Shown in pieces: positions 35,387 to 43,751 of a stretch of 60,012 nt of DNA; the stretch's first letter is position 1, and each line of letters starts with the position of its first letter. Source of the DNA: JAXHUM01 sp034189325 (lineage in GTDB: Bacteria > Desulfobacterota > DSM-4660 > Desulfatiglandales > Desulfatiglandaceae); assembly GCA_034189325.1 (NCBI GenBank), contig JAXHUM010000070.1:1-60012 (forward strand), in the 5' to 3' direction. The notes beneath the pieces were generated by a model. It did no database searches. It had not been told where the DNA came from and was given only the letters and a program-made list of their open reading frames with translations. The position numbers and the translations under genes are program-made.

Positions 35387-36289
35387 ATGGATATAGGAGA
35401 CATTGATTATCGAAAAGAAATAGTGCTGGTGGTTGATGATGAGGATTTTATCAGAGAACCGGTATGCGAAATGTTGGGGCATCTTGGTTTCCAGGTCGAT
35501 GAGGCCCCAAATGGTAAAAAAGCTATCGACAAGCTGAACAAGAATCCCTTTACCATATTGCTGACCGACATCAAGATGCCGGTTATGGACGGTATCAAGC
35601 TCATCGAACGAACCAGGATAGAGTTCCCTCATGTCTGCACCGTCGCAATGACAGGATATTCGAAAGAATACAGATATATTGATGTTGTCAATGCCGGTGC
35701 CACCGACTTCATTAACAAACCTTTTGGTATTGAGGAACTTGAGGCCAAGCTAAAAAGGGCTGTTATCGAACGTAAGGTTAAAGAAGAGCTCAACAGGTTA
35801 TCGATTTCCGACTCACTTACCGGCTTATACAATCAGAGACACTTCTATGACCGCCTGAAAGATGAAATTACTCGTTCTGAGCGACAGAAAAATCAGCTGG
35901 CACTGATATTTTTGGATCTGGATGGTTTCAAAAAGTTCAACGACACCATGGGGCATTTGGCGGGAGACGAGATTCTTCAGAAAGTGGGGAGTATCATAAA
36001 GGCCTGTATCCGTGAAGGTGTCGATTCAGGTTACAGGTATGGTGGTGATGAGTTTGCCATCATTTTAATCGACGCGGATGAGGATATCGGACAAAGCATT
36101 GGAAAGAGAATTCTCAAGGCTATTAATAAAGAGTGCGGTATTACGGCCAGTATTGGTGAGGCCAATTTTCTTGAGGGTATGACCCCCGAGGACCTCGTTG
36201 ATAAAGCTGACAAAGTACTGTACAAAGTCAAAGCAATGAAGAAGGGTCGCGAAAACATCAAAACGAGTGACATGGAAAACTCTAACTAG
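35387..36289 (+). CDS. Response regulator with GGDEF domain (diguanylate cyclase)
   Basis: A 300-residue REC-GGDEF protein that should make cyclic-di-GMP when phosphorylated. The receiver (12-130) has the acidic pair near VDDED, phosphoacceptor D61 in TDIKMP, and K111 in INKPF. The GGDEF domain has the active GGDEF motif at 219-223. Where the usual inhibitory RxxD site would end, the residues are E210-x-x-D213, so classic product feedback is doubtful. It is transcribed towards the minus-strand signalling series but on the opposite strand, ending 110 bases before the small ribosomal-like gene. Confidence 0.9.
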   Translation: MDIGDIDYRKEIVLVVDDEDFIREPVCEMLGHLGFQVDEAPNGKKAIDKLNKNPFTILLTDIKMPVMDGIKLIERTRIEFPHVCTVAMTGYSKEYRYIDVVNAGATDFINKPFGIEELEAKLKRAVIERKVKEELNRLSISDSLTGLYNQRHFYDRLKDEITRSERQKNQLALIFLDLDGFKKFNDTMGHLAGDEILQKVGSIIKACIREGVDSGYRYGGDEFAIILIDADEDIGQSIGKRILKAINKECGITASIGEANFLEGMTPEDLVDKADKVLYKVKAMKKGRENIKTSDMENSN

Positions 36290-36338
36290 AATGTCTGATA
36301 ATATATATTATGTTAACTTTAAGATGTCAAGATAACTA

Positions 36339-36366
36339 TTGACAAATAGCAGTTCTGTGTAGTAAT
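36339..36366 (+). promoter_or_regulatory. Putative sigma-70-type promoter for the mS38-like gene
   Basis: A perfect TTGACA at 36339..36344 is followed after 16 bases by AGTAAT at 36361..36366 (4 of 6 matches to TATAAT). The predicted transcript would start near 36373 and run into the ribosome binding site and ATG at 36399. The location suits a separate promoter for the 29-residue gene. It is based on motif matching alone. Confidence 0.5.
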
Positions 36367-36398
36367 TTTTACTGCACATTTCGTTTGGAGGGTTTTAT

Positions 36399-36488
36399 AT
36401 GAGCAGTGTCGTCAGGAAAAGACGCAAAAAAATGACCAAGCATAAATACAGGAAGCAGAAAAAGAAGATGCGTCATAAAAACAAATGA
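36399..36488 (+). CDS. AURKAIP1/COX24-domain mini ribosomal protein (bS22-like)
   Basis: A 29-residue, extremely basic peptide (MSSVVRKRRKKMTKHK..., ending RHKNK). It matches the short bacterial relatives of mitochondrial mS38/COX24, including the mycobacterial small-subunit protein bS22, which also begin with a hydrophobic pair, KRRKKM and a KH(R/K)-K-rich tract. The ATG is preceded by GGAGGG with 7 bases spacing, and a good promoter lies 33 bases upstream. Such genes are easily missed because of their length. It would sit at the ribosome near the decoding region; this role is inferred. Confidence 0.8.
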   Translation: MSSVVRKRRKKMTKHKYRKQKKKMRHKNK

Positions 36489-36525
36489 TCAACAGTAGGT
36501 ATCCCCTCTTGTTTCATCTCTTTTT

Positions 36526-36561
36526 ATAGAAAGGCAGTTCAGAGGTGAACTGTCTTTCTAT
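36526..36561. terminator. Hairpin between convergent genes
   Basis: A 16-bp stem with a single G-T wobble position (left arm ATAGAAAGGCAGTTCA at 36526..36541, right arm at 36546..36561) and a GAGG loop. It lies 37 bases past the mini ribosomal gene and 12 bases beyond the end of the radical SAM gene on the other strand, so it may stop transcription in both directions. There is only a short T-run beside it, which lowers the call. Confidence 0.55.
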
Positions 36562-36573
36562 ACTTTACCTCTA

Positions 36574-37656
36574 TTACCCGAAAACCTCGACAACGCGGCT
36601 ATCGAGATAATCTGAGAGTCCTTGGTTGTTTCGAGGTGACCACCCCATGCTCTCTCGCCATACATCATCAGATTCCATACACAGATAGAGAGAGATATCA
36701 TCCGACCATGCTTCCAGGAGCTCTCTTATATAGGAGTAGAGCTCGACCCTTATGGGCCTAAAATAACGACATTTTCCGTCTAATCCTACAATAAATTCGC
36801 CATCCAAGACAGATGATTTTGGGTGAAATCTGCGGATAATGTTCTTGAGATCAGGCATGAATCGGAATGATCCGAGGCTGATCCAGATAATCCCTTTTGG
36901 ATCTATGTATTGATCCATCATTTCCAAAGTCTTTCTGTATTCGTCCCTCCAATTGGGATGCACTAGAATGGGGTCGAAATGGAAGGATAGAACAAAGCCC
37001 TCTCTCTGACATTCGCGGGCCGCTTCCAAACGTTTTCGTATGCTTGGCGCCTTGTGCTCCTCTCGTGAGGCGATAAAAGGGCTGTTCAGGGACCATGACA
37101 CAATAATGCGATCCCTCTGTTGAGAGGAAAGGAGGCCACCAATATTGATGGTCTTGGTCTTCAGCTCCAGGACTGCGTTTTTGGTCTTTGAAAAGCGTGA
37201 TAAAAGCAGATCCGTCCAAAAAACCAAGGGGTCAAGGGCAAGGCTATCTGTGAACTCACCTGTTCCTATCCTGAAGATTCGGTGGGGTTGACCATCGATG
37301 AGGCGGAAGACCTGATCGATTGCCTCCTCCAGATTAACAAAAACGGCTAGATCGGAGTATGAAAAATAGGACTGGAGTATGCAGTAACTGCAATTGAGAG
37401 GACACCCTGTTGCGACATTAAGGATCTGGTAACCGCAGCAGATATATTCTCTCGTCCCGGGGCATGGTTTGAGAAATTCCCCCTTATGAGAAAGAAGGTG
37501 TAATGTTTCCTTTGAACCGGTGTATCCTGTTCCATAAGAGGGTTCAGATGCCAGCCTACTTAAGATCCTCTTTGTAAAACTCAAGTTGCGCGCTTTATCA
37601 TCGTCGATGACGACTTTTCGAATATTCAGGGATGACATCAATGATTCTTCTTCCAT
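36574..37656 (-). CDS. SPL-family radical SAM protein
   Basis: A 360-residue radical SAM protein related to spore photoproduct lyase. The cluster motif is CPLNCSYC (C85, C89, C92). The family segments YGTGYTGSKE, RIGTGEFTDSLALD and the C-terminal LYLCMESDDVW are present. True SPL repairs thymine photoproducts in Bacillus spores; this non-spore homologue probably acts on another lesion or substrate. Its start overlaps the preceding ParB-like gene by 19 bases, so the two are translated together. Confidence 0.82.
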   Translation of the reverse strand: MEEESLMSSLNIRKVVIDDDKARNLSFTKRILSRLASEPSYGTGYTGSKETLHLLSHKGEFLKPCPGTREYICCGYQILNVATGCPLNCSYCILQSYFSYSDLAVFVNLEEAIDQVFRLIDGQPHRIFRIGTGEFTDSLALDPLVFWTDLLLSRFSKTKNAVLELKTKTINIGGLLSSQQRDRIIVSWSLNSPFIASREEHKAPSIRKRLEAARECQREGFVLSFHFDPILVHPNWRDEYRKTLEMMDQYIDPKGIIWISLGSFRFMPDLKNIIRRFHPKSSVLDGEFIVGLDGKCRYFRPIRVELYSYIRELLEAWSDDISLYLCMESDDVWRESMGWSPRNNQGLSDYLDSRVVEVFG

Positions 37657-38627
37657 GGGTCGCCCAGGTTGTCCAGTTCCTGATTCCGTGATAATCTATA
37701 TAATTTGTCCTTGAGTTCACATCCCTCTTTAAACATGACTTCAAGTCGATATTGGGGAGTTTCAAAGAATGGGGGGGCTTTTACATGCACACCTTTTGGC
37801 AGACGCATCCTGGAAATCACCCTCTTGAAATCCTTTTCAGCATTTGAGAGCCTTGGATAACGGGTATGTCTCAAAAGCTCAAAGACCGCCTTTGCTGTTT
37901 GCGGCTTATTTGTATCGCCTTCGGCGATTATCCTGTTGAGTTGGATGTCGTCTAATAGAAGCGGAATAGGCTTGCCAGTTGTATGCGATATATCTATTAA
38001 ATAGTCAACTAGTTGAAGCTGTTGATTCATGGTTAACTTTAAAGATGATATCAAGTGGAATACTGTTGACCTTGAATCTTCTTCCACCTCTAGAAGTAGG
38101 CGGGCGGTTTTCAGTGACAGTCCTCCATGAGCAAGATATTCCTTGATTTCAGCATTCAACTCGTTTTCAACTCTCATGAATAGGTCCAAAGTAGGCCTGT
38201 GACATGGAAGACCCAGTAATGGCATGAATTGCTCTAATATCATGGTCTTGGAGATATGCTCTTGAAGCCGATTAAGAAGCATCCCTTTTTCCACATCATT
38301 GAATTCTCTGGATACAAGGTTGTCATAGAAATTCACCAAGAGACAGTCAAAGGGAGAAAATTCAGAATGAGACAAGATCTTGCAAGGGATACTCGTTGTC
38401 TTTAGTTGGATTAGGGCCTTGATCCTGCGATACCCCGCAACTATGTCCATCTCCCCCGGTCTCTTTTCAACGATCAAGGGGGGGTTGATAAGACCGACGT
38501 TCTCTATGGAAAAGATGAGAGATTGAAGCTCGAACCCGAAACTCATACAAAACGGCCCGGGCTCGGTATGAATGTGACGAAAGTCAACCGACTGGATAGG
38601 TATCTCCGCGAGATTCAACATTTTCAT
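37638..38627 (-). CDS. ParB-fold protein (ParB N-terminal domain)
   Basis: A 329-residue protein with a ParB/Srx-like N-terminal domain. The conserved region ENVGLINPPLIVE is at 42-54, the nucleotide-site motif GYRR at 65-68, and DNLVSREFNDVE at 102-113 corresponds to the ENxxR box of CTP-binding ParB proteins. A central region (about 130-220) may hold a DNA-binding helix-turn-helix, and a basic C-terminal region follows (about 270-329). No ParA gene and no parS-like palindrome is nearby. Its end overlaps the SPL-like gene. CTPase activity is inferred from motifs only. Confidence 0.75.
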   Translation of the reverse strand: MKMLNLAEIPIQSVDFRHIHTEPGPFCMSFGFELQSLIFSIENVGLINPPLIVEKRPGEMDIVAGYRRIKALIQLKTTSIPCKILSHSEFSPFDCLLVNFYDNLVSREFNDVEKGMLLNRLQEHISKTMILEQFMPLLGLPCHRPTLDLFMRVENELNAEIKEYLAHGGLSLKTARLLLEVEEDSRSTVFHLISSLKLTMNQQLQLVDYLIDISHTTGKPIPLLLDDIQLNRIIAEGDTNKPQTAKAVFELLRHTRYPRLSNAEKDFKRVISRMRLPKGVHVKAPPFFETPQYRLEVMFKEGCELKDKLYRLSRNQELDNLGDPWKKNH

Positions 38628-38705
38628 GATTGTTATCTTTGATCATGAATTCAGAAGAATATCAATGAAAAATCGAGATGAAAAGTCAACCGTCAAAGAA
38701 TCTTT

Positions 38706-39479
38706 TTAGCCGGCAGCCCCAATTTGTTTTGGAAGGTCTATAATGAGTCTTCTGCTCTTGTCTTTTGATTCGATTCGTATTTCACCTGAACAAGAATCCA
38801 AGGTGGACTTGAATCCTATTGGTATCTCGCGGATCATCTTTCTTAGGTCCTTTAGGCCGGAGTTGATCTGATCCAGATGATTTTTCAGGAATCTCGCCTC
38901 CTGGTTCCCGTCTCTTAATGATGAATTGGCACTATCCAATTCCGCTTCCATGGAATTCATTCGGTTTTCCATTGTATTGGAGATGCTTTTGAAATATCGA
39001 TCAACCTTATCGTTGTCCTGGATTATTAGATACCCTCTGCTCTCCTCCGGCTCCCTTTGGGTCCTATAAGCATTTTCCTTTAAAAGGTTGTCTCTCTCCT
39101 TTTCAAGGTTAAACAGATCAATAGCCTGTCTTATGGTTGTCTTTACCTCAACACCGTTCCATGGTTTCATAATATAGCGATACACATTCCCGGTGTTAAT
39201 ACTGTCAAGAACAGAAACGGTGTCGGTCCTCCCCGACAGAATGAGTCTGATGATATCGGGGTATTTCTTACGCACCTCTTTAAGGAGGGTAAAGCCGTCC
39301 ATTTCCGGCATTTCAAGATCTGTAACAATGACATTTATCGATTCTTTTTCTAGAATCTCCAACGCCTTACGTCCACTGTCCGCAAGGAGACACTTATAGG
39401 GTTCTGATCGTAAAACCCTCTTGAGAGCGTTTAAAATTCCATTGTCATCATCAACAAAAAGGACCGTCCTTGTTTCCAT
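38706..39479 (-). CDS. Response regulator with C-terminal coiled coil
   Basis: A 257-residue protein. The receiver at 1-120 has acidic residues in VDDDN, phosphoacceptor D54 in TDLEMP and the KPW switch lysine in IMKPWNG. The rest (about 125-257) is charged and helical, with coiled-coil-like heptads and no DNA-binding or enzymatic domain that I recognise. It may be a phosphate sink or adaptor. It is one of four neighbouring receivers with the KPW signature and lies 67 bases after the PAS-containing regulator. Confidence 0.85.
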   Translation of the reverse strand: METRTVLFVDDDNGILNALKRVLRSEPYKCLLADSGRKALEILEKESINVIVTDLEMPEMDGFTLLKEVRKKYPDIIRLILSGRTDTVSVLDSINTGNVYRYIMKPWNGVEVKTTIRQAIDLFNLEKERDNLLKENAYRTQREPEESRGYLIIQDNDKVDRYFKSISNTMENRMNSMEAELDSANSSLRDGNQEARFLKNHLDQINSGLKDLRKMIREIPIGFKSTLDSCSGEIRIESKDKSRRLIIDLPKQIGAAG

Positions 39480-39546
39480 AATAGCCTGAAGCCTCCAAAT
39501 ATATGAAAAATTTCAATTATCTTTAGTGTAACTTTTAAAAATACGG

Positions 39547-40368
39547 TTAAATATTAGAAAAAACAATGATTATTCCCCTGCCATTGAATTTCCCTGCCAG
39601 AGGGAGAAAAATAACTTCGTATACGACTCCTTTAAGAAGATATTCTTCAATTCTCTGAACACAACCGCTTTCAAATACATCTTCCACTCTGCTCAGTATG
39701 TCGTCTGAAAAATAATCAGAGAGGTTTTTGCCCAACTCAATCTCCTTCCCGCCATTTGTCAGAGATTTCGTTTCTTCGTTGATCAATACGACCATTTTCT
39801 CACTGCCGATACCTATAATTGGGATCGGAAGAGATTCAAGGATAGAATGCGAGAGTTCCATCGCCTCGTTTTGCATTTCAAGGTCTATGGTCCTTTCTTT
39901 CACCATGTCCTCCAGGTTTTCATTCAACTTCTTGAGCTCTTGATTCTGTACCAAGATTTTGTCGTGAAGACTCCTGTTGGCCTGAACAAGATCGTATTGT
40001 GCAAGGGCCTGTTTAATCTCCAGCTTCAGATTTTGATCATTCCAGGGCTTCAGGAAAAATTTATAAATGTGTCCCCTGTTGATCGACTCTGTGATTGCAT
40101 CCACCTCTGTGTAGCCTGTGAGGATAATTCTGATAACATCAGGGAATTCCTCTCTCACTTGTGCCAGAAATTCCGTGCCACTCATCTCCGGCATCCTTTG
40201 GTCACAGATCACCAGGTGAACATCGTTATTTCTCAAAATCTCAAGGCCGGCCTTACCCCCAGTAGCGGAAAGTAGGCGATATCTCTCTTTTCTGAGGAGG
40301 CGCTTGAGGGCTCGCGAGACGTTTTCCTCGTCATCGACAAACAAAATCGTGTGTTTTCCTTCATTCAT
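39547..40368 (-). CDS. Response regulator with C-terminal PAS domain
   Basis: A 273-residue protein with a receiver at 6-125 (VDDEEN, D56 in CDQRMP, KPWND) and a linker with heptads at about 130-170. A PAS-like domain follows at about 175-270 (ILESLPIPIIGIGSEKMVV). The PAS output is unusual for a response regulator, so it may act by binding a small molecule or partner kinase. The start is ATG 40368, because AGGAG lies 6-10 bases upstream; a GTG at 40374 overlaps that site. Confidence 0.83.
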   Translation of the reverse strand: MNEGKHTILFVDDEENVSRALKRLLRKERYRLLSATGGKAGLEILRNNDVHLVICDQRMPEMSGTEFLAQVREEFPDVIRIILTGYTEVDAITESINRGHIYKFFLKPWNDQNLKLEIKQALAQYDLVQANRSLHDKILVQNQELKKLNENLEDMVKERTIDLEMQNEAMELSHSILESLPIPIIGIGSEKMVVLINEETKSLTNGGKEIELGKNLSDYFSDDILSRVEDVFESGCVQRIEEYLLKGVVYEVIFLPLAGKFNGRGIIIVFSNI

Positions 40369-40412
40369 TTTCACTCCTCATTACCATAATCCGGAATTAT
40401 AGGTGGAACCAT

Positions 40413-41273
40413 CTAAATCTCGTTCAAAAAGAACTCGCAAGCCGACTCGATCTCCTTTGATACCTCCGGATACCATTCCTCCAGGGTGTCCAGCTGTGGT
40501 TCCATGAGTTCTTTGATATCACTATTAGACATCAGAATATCAATAGGTTCTCGTGACACGGCTGTCACATTATTCACGATGATATTCGCCGCATGCACGA
40601 TCATCAAGAGTTCATAATCGTTGGCGGTTTCTGCAGGTCCATGGTGAAAACGGATAGTGTCCACGAGCCCTACGGGAAGCTGCCATTTTTTGGCCAAATA
40701 CCCCCCTATCCTCGGGTGAGCAATGGGGATCTCTTTTTTCTCAGCTTCATAAAAACTTAAGTTGTTTTCGTGTGTGGAGATCCATACCTTTTTGAAAAGA
40801 TCTCTGAAGTACTGGACAAGGACAACCTTCCCGATATCGTGCAGGAGACCTCCAGTAAAGCAGTCCTCGGCACGATTCATGCCGGTCATTTTGGCAAGAT
40901 GTTTGCTGGTCACAGCTACTCCAATAGAGTGTTTCCAAAACTCTGCAATATCAAAATCCTCTGGAATTTCTTTCTTTGAAAAGGCGTTGATAATTGAAAT
41001 AGAGACAATCGCATTTCGTACAGTGTTGAATCCAAGCACAATGATCGCACGATTAATATCACTTACCTTTGATCGAAATCCAAAGAAGGCCGAATTCACA
41101 AGCTTTAGTATCTTAGGGACCATGGCCTGGTCCTTTTCGATGGTTTTGCTCAGTTCATTGATGGAGGTATCGTAATCCTGCAGCATCTTGTTGACTTCCA
41201 TGGCAATGACCGGCAATGTTGGCAGATCATCGATTTGATCCAGTTTTTTTAAGACATCACTCTTTGATATCAT
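40413..41273 (-). CDS. HDOD-domain signalling protein
   Basis: A 286-residue HDOD protein. The core, about residues 15-215, shows LPTLPVIAMEV, ILKLVNSAFFG and HDIGKVVL near residue 140. HDOD proteins are HD-superfamily relatives lacking the full metal set and act in signal transduction rather than hydrolysis; here the HD pair is present. The position beside two HD-GYP and two response-regulator genes suggests a role in cyclic-di-GMP or second-messenger output. No sensor domain is attached. Confidence 0.88.
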   Translation of the reverse strand: MISKSDVLKKLDQIDDLPTLPVIAMEVNKMLQDYDTSINELSKTIEKDQAMVPKILKLVNSAFFGFRSKVSDINRAIIVLGFNTVRNAIVSISIINAFSKKEIPEDFDIAEFWKHSIGVAVTSKHLAKMTGMNRAEDCFTGGLLHDIGKVVLVQYFRDLFKKVWISTHENNLSFYEAEKKEIPIAHPRIGGYLAKKWQLPVGLVDTIRFHHGPAETANDYELLMIVHAANIIVNNVTAVSREPIDILMSNSDIKELMEPQLDTLEEWYPEVSKEIESACEFFLNEI

Positions 41274-41322
41274 TTAAACAATCCTTTCTTTCTATTAATG
41301 CACAAACTCAACTTAAAACAGC

Positions 41323-42699
41323 TTACACGTGAGACACGTACACGTGACTTTCTATAAGCCTACGTCTACCAACAGCCTGAATAGACTTGACGGACGCCGC
41401 TCTGAGCGACGTGCCTTTTGAAACAAGCAGCCTTCCATCATTAACACGCAGGTCTTTGGCAAGCACCATCCCTTCTTTCACATCTTCGTAATGTATTTTT
41501 AAGATTTTTTTACCTTCATCGGTGGTTGCGGTATTCTCTATTCTTTTGAGCAGCTTCGTGGCCACTTCCACGTCGTATTTGCGGTTTGCTCCATGCCAGA
41601 TAATCTCTTTGGCGATCTTTTTGAGCATCTCTTGCGGCTCTTCCAGAATAATGTCATTGAGTATTTCCTTGTACTTGTGAGCCCGATTCATTATCTGCCG
41701 CGTTTCTTTAGGCCAGGTATCAATGACTTTGCAATAATCGGCAACGGTCCCCAGGATACGTGATTTCAAGGGTATTTCATCACCTCTGAGTCCATTTGGA
41801 TAACCCGAACCATTAAAATGTTCGTGATGAAACAGGATCACTTCACCGATTTGGTTGAGTTGCTCTATCGGTTCAAGGGACATGGCAGCAATAACCGGAT
41901 GCTCGCTAAACATATCCAATTCCGCTTTAGTCATGCTCCCTTCAGGCTTTGATAAAACCTTCTTCGGCAGACCCAGAAGACCAAGGTCATGGACCATTCC
42001 GGCCATCTCCAGTTGATCGAGTTCCTCCTGGCTCAGTCCGAAGTCTTCTCCGAGTTCTTTGGCCAGTTGTGCTACATGGCTCATGTATTCGCCAAGTTCG
42101 GGGTTCAATGTCGTGATCACTGAGGAGAGTAAGCGAATCGTATCCATGAAGCTCTTTTCGAGCCGCTCATTGGCCTGATTCAACTCCTCGTTTTTCTGTA
42201 CGATCTCCTTTGTCCTTTGCCTCACCTTCTCTTCTAAATTCTTATTGAGTTCACTTAAGTCTTTGTTCTGTTTTTTTGTGAGTTCGGTGAGTCTGCGGTT
42301 TTCAGCGGCCAGTTCATACTGTTCAAGGGCCTGCCGGACCTGAAGAACCAGATCATTATCGTTCCATGGTTTCGTGATATATCTGTTTATCTCTCCCCTA
42401 TTAATCGCATCAACAATCGCATCCATATCAGAATAGCCTGTCAGGAGAAACCGTATGGAATGGGGATGGATGCCCTTCGCTTTTTCGAGGAATTCGGCAC
42501 CGTTCATCCCCGGCATCCGCTGATCCGAGATAATCAAAGAGATCGGTTTGTCAACCTTTTGAAGCAGATCCAGACCCTCCTGGCCGCTTGAAGCCGTGGT
42601 GATATTGTATCCCTCTCTGCGAAAAAGCCTCCTGAGGGACTTTGTAATGGATTCCTCATCATCTACCAGGAGAATGCTGTGTGAATATTTATTTGTCAT
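41323..42699 (-). CDS. Response regulator with divergent HD-GYP domain
   Basis: A 458-residue REC-HD-GYP protein. The receiver is at 8-125 (VDDEES, D59 in SDQRMP, KPWND), followed by a coiled-coil linker (about 135-185). In the HD-GYP domain (about 190-340) the metal ligands are largely kept (VHDLG, EHP, HHEHF, VAD) and GSGYP is intact. However, the HDIGK lysine is Leu241 and the downstream AL-type substrate residues differ. A C-terminal domain of about 110 residues (DVKEGMVLAKDLR region) follows. ATG 42699 has GGAG upstream and overlaps the previous stop by 11 bases. Confidence 0.85.
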   Translation of the reverse strand: MTNKYSHSILLVDDEESITKSLRRLFRREGYNITTASSGQEGLDLLQKVDKPISLIISDQRMPGMNGAEFLEKAKGIHPHSIRFLLTGYSDMDAIVDAINRGEINRYITKPWNDNDLVLQVRQALEQYELAAENRRLTELTKKQNKDLSELNKNLEEKVRQRTKEIVQKNEELNQANERLEKSFMDTIRLLSSVITTLNPELGEYMSHVAQLAKELGEDFGLSQEELDQLEMAGMVHDLGLLGLPKKVLSKPEGSMTKAELDMFSEHPVIAAMSLEPIEQLNQIGEVILFHHEHFNGSGYPNGLRGDEIPLKSRILGTVADYCKVIDTWPKETRQIMNRAHKYKEILNDIILEEPQEMLKKIAKEIIWHGANRKYDVEVATKLLKRIENTATTDEGKKILKIHYEDVKEGMVLAKDLRVNDGRLLVSKGTSLRAASVKSIQAVGRRRLIESHVYVSHV

Positions 42700-43747
42700 C
42701 TCCGTCTCCACTATCAAATATATCTAAGAACACCTCCAAGATATCGGGATCAAATGAACTTCCTGAGAATTTTCTCATCATGGCTATCGATTTTTCCTTG
42801 GGAATGGCCGGCTTGTATGAGCGTCTATGCGTCAGAGCATCATATACATCCGCCACGCTTACAATCCTGGCCGGCAGTGGGATCTCTCTCCCCTCCAACC
42901 CGTCAGGATAACCAGTGCCGTCCCAACGCTCGTGATGACTTCGAGCAATCTCACGTGCAATCTGGTAATAGGGTTTGTGCCCCAAAATCTTTTCTCCTTC
43001 AGTCGTATGGGTCTTCATAACGGCCCAATCTTCAGGAGAGAGAGGGCCTTGGTTATTCAATATTCTGTCAGGTATATGGATTTTGCCTATGTCATGCATC
43101 ACACTGAAAAAACTGATTTTATCGGCATCTTCCGAAGAAAGACCGAGCCCCCGGCAGATCTTGCCGGTCAGGCTACTGATTCTGTTGATATGGTTGCCCG
43201 TATCATCGTCCTTGGCCTCAGCCGCCAGCGCAAGCATGACAACGCCCTCCTGGACAGCCTCTTCCAGTTGCAGGGTCCGATCATGAACCAGGCTTTCTAG
43301 ATTTTCATTCAACCGTTTGAGCTGTTCATTTTGATCAAGGGTCAATTGATGGAGTCGTTTGTTTTCCCTGACTAGGTTATAATGTTCAAAGGCCCTGGCA
43401 ATGGTCCCCCTCAGCGTATCCGCTGACCAAGGCTTGGTTAGATACTCAAAAACTTGAGAACGATTGACAGCCGCCATGGTGTTTTCAATACTGCTTTGTC
43501 CTGTGAGCATAAGTCTAACGGTATCAGGTTTTTTCTCTTTAGCAGCCTCAAGAAATGTCACCCCGTCCATTTCAGGCATCATCTGATCGGAAAGAATAAC
43601 ACCTATATCATTATTTGCAAGCAGATCCAAGGCAGCCATCCCGGAATAAGCGGAAAGAATGTTGTAGTTCTCCCGTCGCAGTTGCCTGCTTAGACTATGA
43701 ATGATATTCGGTTCGTCGTCTACAATGAGCAAGGTTCTATTTATCAT
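42689..43747 (-). CDS. Response regulator with HD-GYP domain (c-di-GMP phosphodiesterase)
   Basis: A 352-residue REC-HD-GYP protein, expected to hydrolyse cyclic-di-GMP. The receiver has VDDEPN, D54 in SDQMMP and KPWSAD. The HD-GYP domain (about 170-335) carries MHDIGKIHIPD with H218-D219, HHERWDGTGYP (271-281) and VADVYDAL, so all metal-ligand and GYP motifs are canonical. It starts 4 bases after the histidine kinase stop and overlaps the divergent HD-GYP gene by 11 bases. Confidence 0.92.
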   Translation of the reverse strand: MINRTLLIVDDEPNIIHSLSRQLRRENYNILSAYSGMAALDLLANNDIGVILSDQMMPEMDGVTFLEAAKEKKPDTVRLMLTGQSSIENTMAAVNRSQVFEYLTKPWSADTLRGTIARAFEHYNLVRENKRLHQLTLDQNEQLKRLNENLESLVHDRTLQLEEAVQEGVVMLALAAEAKDDDTGNHINRISSLTGKICRGLGLSSEDADKISFFSVMHDIGKIHIPDRILNNQGPLSPEDWAVMKTHTTEGEKILGHKPYYQIAREIARSHHERWDGTGYPDGLEGREIPLPARIVSVADVYDALTHRRSYKPAIPKEKSIAMMRKFSGSSFDPDILEVFLDIFDSGDGDDK

Positions 43748-43751
43748 AACG

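Noticed and set aside
36298..36311. 14-base AT palindrome after the REC-GGDEF gene
   Set aside because: The ATAATATATATTAT run is too AT-only to support a terminator or operator call; it has no loop or T-tract of note.
37638..38627. Plasmid partition system
   Set aside because: The ParB-like gene has no ParA neighbour, and I found no parS-type palindrome (TGTTTCACGTGAAACA-like) nearby. Plasmid partition is therefore not claimed.
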